Assembly (NCBI GenBank): GCA_014804365.1
Contig: JAAUZX010000011.1
Coordinates: 52,254-89,634, forward strand
Direction: 5' to 3'
DNA length: 37,381 bases
From: Lachnospiraceae bacterium
GTDB lineage: Bacteria > Bacillota > Clostridia > Lachnospirales > Lachnospiraceae
The position numbers and the translations under genes are program-made. Position 1 is the stretch's first letter. Each line of letters begins with the position of its first letter. This document shows positions 31,218 to 37,381 of the stretch, piece by piece. Below the pieces are notes generated by a model. It did no database searches and was not told where the DNA came from. It saw nothing but the letters and a program-made list of their open reading frames with translations.

Positions 31218-31262
31218 ACTCTACCGTTGGTAGGTGTTCATTCTATCCATCCGCTGTATAAT
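31218..31262 (+). promoter_or_regulatory. dyad and -10 box upstream of the XRE-ABC gene
   Basis: A dyad CTACC-GTT-GGTAG at 31221-31233 lies before TATAAT at 31257-31262, about 28 bp from the ATG. No good -35 box is found 17 bp upstream of TATAAT. The string ACTCTACCGTTGG (31218-31230) shares ACTCT-NN-CGTTGG with the spacer of the MerR promoter at 17240-17270, so it may be a MerR-family site; it could also be the XRE domain's own operator. Confidence 0.45.
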
Positions 31263-31290
31263 AATGTTAGAAAGCGAGGATTTTTGAAAT

Positions 31291-32367
31291 ATGGATCTAA
31301 AAAAAATAGGCAGTTTTATTGCTGCACGAAGAAAAGACAACGGTCTGACCCAAAGCCAACTGGCCGAAACGCTGGGAATAACGGACAAGGCAGTATCAAA
31401 ATGGGAAACAGGAAAATCATTGCCTGATCCATCTTTGTTTTGTCCACTGTGTGATCTGCTCCACATAACTTTGAATGAATTGCTTTCAGGTGAATTCATA
31501 TCCGACGAAAACCTGAAAGAGAAATCTAATCAGATACTGCTTGAAGTTGTCACAAGCTGGCTTGGCAAAGATCAGTGGGAAAGTAAGACAGACGCCCATG
31601 TTCCAGCCGTCCTAAAAATAAAAAATATCAGAAAGGTATATGAAACTGAAAGTACCGTAACAGAAGCCGTTAAAAATGTCAGCTTTGAAATCACTAAAGG
31701 GAGCTTTGTAGGTATCATGGGTGCATCAGGATCAGGAAAAACCACCTTACTAAATATGATTGCGACAATAGATAAGGCTACCAGCGGGCAGATAGAAATT
31801 GATGGGTATGACATTGCAGAGCTGTCTGAAAATGATCTGGCTTCTTTTCGCCGGGAGCATTTAGGTTTTGTCTTTCAGGAATACAATTTATTAGACACTT
31901 TGACGGTCTATGAGAATATTGCATTGGCATTGACGATTAAGCAGATACCAAAAGAGACCGTAAAACAGACGATTCTTGATTTGGCTGACAAATTAGGAAT
32001 ATCTGAAATCCTGAATAAGTTTCCCTACGAGATCTCAGGCGGCCAGCGGCAAAGATGTGCCTGTGTAAGAGCGATTGCGGCAAACCCCGGCCTTATTCTC
32101 GCAGACGAGCCGACCGGGGCGTTGGATAGTCACTCCGCAACACAATTGCTGGAAACATTCGTCATGCTCTGCCAAAAGTATGCTGCTACCATTTTAATGG
32201 TAACACATGATGCCTTATCTGCGAGTTACTGTGATAAAATTCTGTTTATGCAGGATGGTGAGATCAAAGCCTCCCTGGAACGGGATCAGGAAAGTAAACA
32301 GGAGTTTTTCACCAGAATTTTAGATACGATTGCAAGAATAACCGGAGGTGTTCACTATGTATCTTAA
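31291..32367 (+). CDS. XRE-type HTH fused to a BceA/MacB-like ABC ATPase
   Basis: This 358-residue protein fuses an N-terminal XRE (HTH_3) domain (residues 5-62; LTQSQLAETLGITDKAVSKW) to a complete ABC ATPase (about 107-340) with Walker A GASGSGKTT (144-152), signature ISGGQRQR (248-255), Walker B LILADEPTGALDS (268-280) and the H-loop MVTHD. The ATPase belongs to the MacB/BceA class that powers FtsX-like permeases in peptide-antibiotic resistance. The fusion suggests one protein both drives transport and binds DNA, perhaps its own promoter. The permease gene overlaps its end by 11 bp. Confidence 0.9.
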   Translation: MDLKKIGSFIAARRKDNGLTQSQLAETLGITDKAVSKWETGKSLPDPSLFCPLCDLLHITLNELLSGEFISDENLKEKSNQILLEVVTSWLGKDQWESKTDAHVPAVLKIKNIRKVYETESTVTEAVKNVSFEITKGSFVGIMGASGSGKTTLLNMIATIDKATSGQIEIDGYDIAELSENDLASFRREHLGFVFQEYNLLDTLTVYENIALALTIKQIPKETVKQTILDLADKLGISEILNKFPYEISGGQRQRCACVRAIAANPGLILADEPTGALDSHSATQLLETFVMLCQKYAATILMVTHDALSASYCDKILFMQDGEIKASLERDQESKQEFFTRILDTIARITGGVHYVS

Positions 32368-33676
32368 ATTAGCGCTCCGTAACACAAAGCGTTCTATGCT
32401 TGACTATCTCCTGTATATTTCATCAATGGTTATGCTCACTTCCATTATTTTCCTTTCAAACTGTATTGCGGATTGGGGGAATATGCAGGCAGGCTTTCAG
32501 ACAATGGCTTTACCTATACTGATTGTGATAATTATGGCGGTGCTGGTAAACTATATCAATCATTTTATCATCAAACAGCGGGCAAAAGAATTTGCCACTT
32601 ATATGTTGCTTGGGATGGAAAAAGATAAGCTGTCATTAGTATTCCTGTGTGAATTATTTGTGATAGGGCTGGTATGCTTTCTTCTGGGTGTGACTTTAGG
32701 TACAGGGATATTTTCTATTTGCTGCCATACAGTACTTCATGAAACCGGAAGTCACTCCATACTTCGAATTATATTGAAAAGTGTTCTGCAGACATTTATT
32801 TATTTTTGTTTCGTAGAAATCCTGTCAATATTTTTTATGAAGCGCAAAATATATAAATTACAGATTATACAGCTTATGCGGGAAAAACAACGCAATCAGC
32901 CGCTGGGTACAGGTAAGAAATCTTTTTGGGGATGGATACTTATGATCAGCTTTTTTAGCTATCTGGCATTGCTGTCTGGTATTTCCTTTATGTCCGATGA
33001 GATAATGACTGTCTCCGTCTCCCTTATTTCACTGCCAATGTTAGTATGCGTTTTCTCATTCTATAGATGGCTGTATGCTTTTATCGCACATTTACGTCTG
33101 TCACAGGCGGATGCTTTATATCAGGACAATCGGCTATATCAGATTGCTGAAATAACAAGCGGCGGGGAGACCGGCGCAAATGTAAATACCATTTTCTGCA
33201 TCTGTTTTATCTTTTCAGCAGCAGCCTTTGTTTTCGGAACATTTTTGCTCAACCCGGATATTTATATTTTTGAGCAAACGAAACAGCAATGGATGGGATT
33301 TTTACAGATCAGTATCTGTATTATTTTTATGATTATCTATTTCTCTGTCCTCTCTTTATTGCAGATCATTGATTTAAAGAGGGAGAACAGAAATATGCGG
33401 CTACTGTTTCATATGGGAAAAAATCAGTCCGATCTGAAATATCTGATTTGTATGCAGGTGCTTATAAAGCTGTTCATGCCAATACTTATGTCTTTTATTA
33501 TACTTTGGACGGCCGCACCATTTGTCAATTATAAGATGAACTCTATACTGCCCGTACACAATTATCTGATTAAAGCTATCGGCGGTTTTATGGTTTGCTT
33601 CTTTGTTCTGTATTTATGCTATTTCGGTGTGGTGTATATAGTAAATATGCGATATATCAAATTCAGCGCTAAATGA
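32357..33676 (+). CDS. FtsX/BceB-like ABC transporter permease
   Basis: A 439-residue polytopic membrane protein with about ten hydrophobic segments. It starts MYLKLALRNTKRSMLDYLLY, the usual FtsX/BceB opening, and contains RAKEFATYMLLGMEK, the cytoplasmic loop typical of this class. It is shorter than Bacillus BceB (about 640 residues) and lacks an obvious large extracellular domain, so it may handle a different ligand. The ATG at 32357 is chosen because GGAGG is 8 nt upstream. Overlap with the ATPase gene implies coupled translation. No histidine kinase or response regulator is nearby, consistent with regulation by the ATPase's XRE domain. Confidence 0.88.
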   Translation: MYLKLALRNTKRSMLDYLLYISSMVMLTSIIFLSNCIADWGNMQAGFQTMALPILIVIIMAVLVNYINHFIIKQRAKEFATYMLLGMEKDKLSLVFLCELFVIGLVCFLLGVTLGTGIFSICCHTVLHETGSHSILRIILKSVLQTFIYFCFVEILSIFFMKRKIYKLQIIQLMREKQRNQPLGTGKKSFWGWILMISFFSYLALLSGISFMSDEIMTVSVSLISLPMLVCVFSFYRWLYAFIAHLRLSQADALYQDNRLYQIAEITSGGETGANVNTIFCICFIFSAAAFVFGTFLLNPDIYIFEQTKQQWMGFLQISICIIFMIIYFSVLSLLQIIDLKRENRNMRLLFHMGKNQSDLKYLICMQVLIKLFMPILMSFIILWTAAPFVNYKMNSILPVHNYLIKAIGGFMVCFFVLYLCYFGVVYIVNMRYIKFSAK

Positions 33677-33742
33677 CAGATCGCTGCATATGTTGGTGAG
33701 CCATTTGAGAAAATAATGCGCCGGCAAACACATGGCATTCTG

Positions 33743-35353
33743 TTACAACGCATTAATCACGCCCTGAACGCCCTGCTCCTCATAAATCTTCTTATAATAT
33801 GCCACCTCGTCCCGAATCAGCTCGTCAATGACCTGCATACCGAGAAGCTCTACCGGCGCTTTATCGTCAGTCATGGTATAGTCACCCGCTTCATATGCGA
33901 TCAGGTTATCTGCAACCGCCGCCATCATCGCTGCAAGGTTTTCGTCTGCAAGATTTTCACGATGAATTGCCAGATTCTCTAAGATCCGCGGATTATCAGA
34001 GGCAAAAAGCTCCCTGTTCGTAGATCCCTTCACATCCACCGTATACACCTCGCCGAACACATTACTGATCGTGTCTGCAAGATGTTGATTAATACTTCCC
34101 TCACTGCTGCCGCGCATATTCATATTGACCACCATCACACCGTCTTCATTTAAGTGGTCTTTCACCAATGTAAAAAATTCCACGGAAGACATCTGAAAAG
34201 GAATGGTAATATCCTGATAAGCGTCCACCATGATCACATCGTATTTACCGTCAATGGCATTCAAATATGCCCTGCCGTCATATGTAGTCACATTCACATC
34301 CTGAGGCAGCTCAAAATATTCCCGCGCAAGATTCGTGATCTTCTCGTCAATCTCCACGCCCTCGATCTCCATATCTCCGTAATAATTACGGCATTGGTGC
34401 GCATAAGTTCCCGTTCCCATTCCGAGAATCAGCACATTACAATCGGCAGACTTGTCCTGTCCGGTCATAAGCGGTGCTGCCATGGCATAATCATAATACA
34501 TGCCCGTCAGTCCCTCATTTTTCATCAAGAGCGACTGCACACCGAACAGCACGTTTGTCGATAATATGACACTTCTGTCGTTTTCTTTTACCTGTAAATA
34601 ATTATAAATGGATTCTCCCTCATAAGTTAAACTGCTCTCCCAGAAAGCGAAGCTGTTCGACTTACCGAGCAGGCAGCACAGAAGAAAGATTCCTGCAGAG
34701 ACTGCACTTTTCGCAGCTCCCTTTTTCCCACTGATAAAATAGGTCAGTGCCAGCGCCAATAATATACCCGCAAAGATCAAAAAGGTAATGGAAGTTCCCA
34801 CCGCCGGTATCGAAATAAAAGTCGGCACAAAAGTACCGATAATACTGCCGATCGTATTGAAAGCGCCAAGCGTTCCAACGACCTTGCCGCTGTCGTCCAG
34901 ACTGTCCACAGAATACTTCGCCAGAGAGGGCGTCACCGTTCCCAACAGAAACAACGGAAATACAAAGATCACCATGCACGCCGCGAAAGCTGCCCATATC
35001 AGGAAATTTGTACTGACCGTAAAAATCAGTAACGCCGAAATTCCCAGAATGATATATTTCCCCACCACCGGAATCGCCGCGATCCAGACCGCCGCTATCA
35101 ATATTCTGCCATAGAGCTTGTCCGGATTCGGATTCTTGTCCGCGCTGCGCCCTCCGTAAATATTCCCCAGCGCCATCGCAATCATGATCGTTCCTATAAT
35201 AATCGTCCACACGATCTGGGATGAACTGAAATAAGGCGCCAGAAGCCTGCTGGCGCCCAACTCCACTGCCATCACCGACATCCCCGCAAAGAATTCCGTC
35301 AGGTATAAGAACAGTTTATTTTTTAAAATAGATGCTGTATTATCTGTATTCAT
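33743..35353 (-). CDS. fused MFS-like membrane / spermidine-synthase-like protein
   Basis: This 536-residue protein has an N-terminal membrane part (residues about 12-260, some 7-8 helices, starting LFLYLTEFFAGMSVMAVELGASRLLAPYF, quoted here only by its ends) and a C-terminal SpeE-like Rossmann domain (about 310-500): VLILGMGTGTYAHQ, EGVEIDEKITNLAREYF, YDGRAYLNAIDGKYDVIMVD. Family members are annotated fused MFS/spermidine synthase, but polyamine synthesis by them is mostly unproven. The aspartate motif here is VDAYQD. It converges on the ABC permease and no polyamine gene is adjacent. Start ATG 35353 follows GAAGGG. Confidence 0.9.
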   Translation of the reverse strand: MNTDNTASILKNKLFLYLTEFFAGMSVMAVELGASRLLAPYFSSSQIVWTIIIGTIMIAMALGNIYGGRSADKNPNPDKLYGRILIAAVWIAAIPVVGKYIILGISALLIFTVSTNFLIWAAFAACMVIFVFPLFLLGTVTPSLAKYSVDSLDDSGKVVGTLGAFNTIGSIIGTFVPTFISIPAVGTSITFLIFAGILLALALTYFISGKKGAAKSAVSAGIFLLCCLLGKSNSFAFWESSLTYEGESIYNYLQVKENDRSVILSTNVLFGVQSLLMKNEGLTGMYYDYAMAAPLMTGQDKSADCNVLILGMGTGTYAHQCRNYYGDMEIEGVEIDEKITNLAREYFELPQDVNVTTYDGRAYLNAIDGKYDVIMVDAYQDITIPFQMSSVEFFTLVKDHLNEDGVMVVNMNMRGSSEGSINQHLADTISNVFGEVYTVDVKGSTNRELFASDNPRILENLAIHRENLADENLAAMMAAVADNLIAYEAGDYTMTDDKAPVELLGMQVIDELIRDEVAYYKKIYEEQGVQGVINAL

Positions 35354-35570
35354 AACCGTTTTCCCTTCTGTATCTCATGCTTCTTCATCATAACCGTTTT
35401 TATTATACCGCACCGATACATTAATTAATATCCCTGAACCCAAAACCGCATCCGTCAGCCTCATTTCCAAGTATATACAATTTTCACTGTTTTTACCATG
35501 AAAATCTTTATAAACTTCCATCTGTCTGTACATACTTACATATTAATTACCACGGGCAATCCGTATACCA
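35354..35570. other. intergenic region without recognised gene
   Basis: AT-rich sequence upstream of the spermidine-synthase-like gene. The string CATAACCGTTTT occurs twice (around 35351 and 35389). Apart from this short repeat and the inverted-repeat element that follows, I see nothing assignable. Confidence 0.4.
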
Positions 35571-35707
35571 GCTCAGAGGAAAGTTAATATCTTAAGTCGC
35601 CCCTCGGAAAGCGTCAGCACTTAGCGAGGTTTTTCACGAGCTTAGTGTCTGCTACGCTTGAGGTGGAGCGGAAGCGCGGCGACGTAGATATTAACTTCCC
35701 TCTGAGC
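35571..35707. repeat. 137-bp inverted-repeat element with internal branched hairpins
   Basis: The outer arms at 35571-35592 (GCTCAGAGGAAAGTTAATAT and 2 more) and 35686-35707 are reverse complements at 21 of 22 positions. Inside, GTCGCC (35596-35601) pairs with GGCGAC (35678-35683), and the centre holds a third imperfect stem from AAGCGT (35609) to ACGCTT (35654). The whole can fold into one long branched hairpin. It is non-coding, between the spermidine-synthase-like gene and the SipL-like gene. It looks like a miniature mobile element or dispersed palindrome, possibly also acting as a terminator for the spore gene. Confidence 0.7.
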
Positions 35708-35736
35708 GTCCGTCTTCCAATTCCTCTTATTGTATA

Positions 35737-37287
35737 TTAAATACTCCCCTTCACCACCAAAATCTTATCCCCCGCCTTAATATCCTCCGTAACCAGCTCA
35801 TTCACTTCCTTAAGCTGCGCGATCGGCACATAATACCGCTTACCGATATCCCACAAAGTGTCTCCCTGTCCGGCAATATAAATGACCATCCCCGGCAGTT
35901 CACTGAGTTTGTTCAGATCCAGCTCTTCCACCTTGATATCCGTGATCAGATTACTCTTCTGTACCGCAAAAACAATCACCTTGAACTGTAATGCCGCCTT
36001 CACATCCAGTTCGTCACTGTCAAGCATCGTCACTGTCAACTGTTCGATACTATGATGCAGTTTAAAAATACTGGTGGGCGTGATGTTCTCCGCCTCGATC
36101 ACATACTGGAACGGCATCATATTCTTTGTGGCATATATAGATCTCGAACTGCACAAATACAGAGTAGTCACTGTCAGCGTTCCCGTAATCGCAATGCCGT
36201 TCTCCACGACTGCCTGCTCCTCAATCTGTATCTCCCCTTCGGAATGAATCAACTGGTACATCGGCATTTCCGTATTCTGGATTTTGGCATGTTCCGCAAT
36301 CTTGCACTTGCCGCTCCCGCTCAGAAGCAGACTCTTAAGCTGCACCTCCGTAGTCAGTGCTTCGATTTCCTTATCCACACCATAGATATCCGACAACACT
36401 TCCATGTTTTCCTCTTCGTACAGATGAATATCCAGATCCAGCACCGGTTCCACGCAGAAGACGCGCTCCTCACCGTCAAAATCCTGCCTCACCTCCACAT
36501 TGCACTGTCCCAGACTGCAGCGAATATCCGGAATCATGTTTTCCCTGCAACCGTGGCACTCGATGATTCCGCTGAAAGGCACTGTATTCTCATACCACAG
36601 CGTCCTGTCGTTATCCCCCTCACCCTCATACAGGAAAAAGGCTCTCATCTCACCCTGAATCGATATCTTTTCCTCCAGCGCCTTAAACTCCACATGGTCA
36701 AAGGTAATATGGTGCCATATGGTCTGGAACACATTCGGCAGATTGCCGGACAGCTCCATTTCTTCTTTTAACCGGAAAATATCCTTCTTCTGCAGTACAA
36801 GCTGTACTACGGGATAAGTGCGCTTACGGTATTCCAACGGCTCTTCGTGATAGATATCCACTGCGGCATCCTGTTCCACATGCTCCTCCATCTCAAGCCC
36901 GAAAGAAGCGACCGCCTGTACACTGATCTTTCTGGAGTTGATCAATCCCACTGTCAGATCTTCTATTGTCCAGTCCGTCAATATGAGATCCCCGTTTGAC
37001 ACTCCTTCCATATTGACTCTCTCTTCAAAAGGAATCACCGCTTCCATGCTGGCGCAGGTTCCCTCCATGTCCGTCAGATACAGTATGGATACCACCAGTC
37101 TGCCTCTTAAGTTCACTACATTTTCACCGGCACGTATTTCCTCCATAATAATCTCGCCCTTGCTGTTTAACAGATAGCTGGCATCGGGTTTGTTATCTGA
37201 AATATTCACATCTTCTTCCAATACGACTTGTGTGCCGGCTCTGCTGCTGATCCGATCCATATGTATCTTCTTTTTTACTAATTCCAC
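35737..37287 (-). CDS. sipL: SipL-like spore-coat assembly protein (DUF3794/SPOCS plus LysM)
   Basis: This 516-residue protein has repeated SPOCS (DUF3794) domains at about residues 30-120, 185-275 and 325-415, and a C-terminal LysM domain (about 468-513; IYIAGQGDTLWDIGKRYYVP, then IKAGDKILVV). This is the architecture of Clostridioides difficile SipL, which binds SpoIVA and is needed to encase the forespore in coat. It should act in the mother cell during sporulation. The start is GTG at 37287, 9 nt after GGAGG. A hairpin at 37295-37340 can cover that ribosome site. The symbol is given by architecture, not by a sequence comparison. Confidence 0.88.
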   Translation of the reverse strand: MELVKKKIHMDRISSRAGTQVVLEEDVNISDNKPDASYLLNSKGEIIMEEIRAGENVVNLRGRLVVSILYLTDMEGTCASMEAVIPFEERVNMEGVSNGDLILTDWTIEDLTVGLINSRKISVQAVASFGLEMEEHVEQDAAVDIYHEEPLEYRKRTYPVVQLVLQKKDIFRLKEEMELSGNLPNVFQTIWHHITFDHVEFKALEEKISIQGEMRAFFLYEGEGDNDRTLWYENTVPFSGIIECHGCRENMIPDIRCSLGQCNVEVRQDFDGEERVFCVEPVLDLDIHLYEEENMEVLSDIYGVDKEIEALTTEVQLKSLLLSGSGKCKIAEHAKIQNTEMPMYQLIHSEGEIQIEEQAVVENGIAITGTLTVTTLYLCSSRSIYATKNMMPFQYVIEAENITPTSIFKLHHSIEQLTVTMLDSDELDVKAALQFKVIVFAVQKSNLITDIKVEELDLNKLSELPGMVIYIAGQGDTLWDIGKRYYVPIAQLKEVNELVTEDIKAGDKILVVKGSI

Positions 37288-37294
37288 AAAAATA

Positions 37295-37340
37295 AACCTC
37301 CATGCGTATACTTAATATAAGTGTATGCCGCATAGAGGTT
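37295..37340 (-). promoter_or_regulatory. leader hairpin able to mask the SipL ribosome site
   Basis: AACCTC (37295-37300) pairs with GAGGTT (37335-37340), and inner ATGCG/CGCAT and TATACTT/AAGTGTA segments continue the stem around an AT-rich tip. In the minus-strand mRNA the 3-prime arm includes the GGAGG ribosome site of the SipL gene, so folding would block initiation. Alternatively it is a DNA palindrome bound by a sporulation regulator. Confidence 0.5.
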
Positions 37341-37381
37341 GTATATGATTTCTATTTTTACCGGAACACTATCCTGCCACA

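Noticed and set aside
34662..35210. 182-codon frame inside the spermidine-synthase-like gene, same strand in another frame
   Set aside because: It is a shadow of a well-supported gene; the sequence is low-complexity Asp/Gly/Tyr-rich with no ribosome site.

Overview
The window reads as chromosomal DNA of a low-to-moderate G+C, spore-forming Firmicute, most probably a gut Lachnospiraceae. The basis is a SipL-like spore-coat protein (DUF3794 plus LysM), strong GGAGG ribosome sites, frequent GTG/TTG starts, secreted and cytoplasmic GH53 galactanases, and many one-component regulators. No rRNA, tRNA, phage, IS transposase or CRISPR array was seen.

Layout. 1-4.6 kb: the start of a DUF1848 gene at the edge, a small EamA transporter, then a five-gene operon (YtrA-type GntR regulator, ABC ATPase, two ABC-2 permeases, CPBP protease) behind a promoter whose -10 box is covered by a perfect palindrome. 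4.6-9.7 kb: an Rpn-like nuclease, a GNAT acetyltransferase, a PLP aminotransferase divergent from a MocR-type GntR-aminotransferase regulator, and a remnant membrane protein. 9.7-13.6 kb, minus strand: histidine phosphatase, TfoX C-terminal protein, an AAA_14/DUF4143 ATPase with a helically phased operator array over its promoter, a quinol-monooxygenase-like protein and a HAD phosphatase. 13.8-18.6 kb: WYL regulator, GNAT, a MerR/GyrI-like regulator with a 19-bp-spacer promoter and an unknown partner gene, and an AraC-HTH fused to an APH-like domain that has lost its catalytic acids. 18.8-23.3 kb: a galactan module of a lipoprotein GH53 with Ig-like and CBM domains, a leaderless GH53, and a divergent AraC regulator.

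23.4-31.0 kb is the most unusual part. Nine consecutive minus-strand genes encode soluble proteins without signal peptides. Most begin with a related MS(I/V)NG..GYP..Y leader, and the bodies fall into at least five types. Seven of the nine genes are preceded by an intergenic hairpin whose 12-nt loop is conserved while its stem changes with compensating substitutions, followed by a conserved ribosome-site block. A truncated copy of the intergenic repeat abuts the stop codon of the AraC gene, so the array was probably longer. I cannot assign a function. Export by a non-Sec route (for example the flagellar type III route) is a hypothesis only.

31-37.4 kb: an ABC transporter whose ATPase carries its own N-terminal XRE DNA-binding domain, with its permease; a fused MFS/spermidine-synthase-like membrane protein; a 137-bp near-perfect inverted-repeat element; and the SipL-like spore gene, with a hairpin that can hide its ribosome site.
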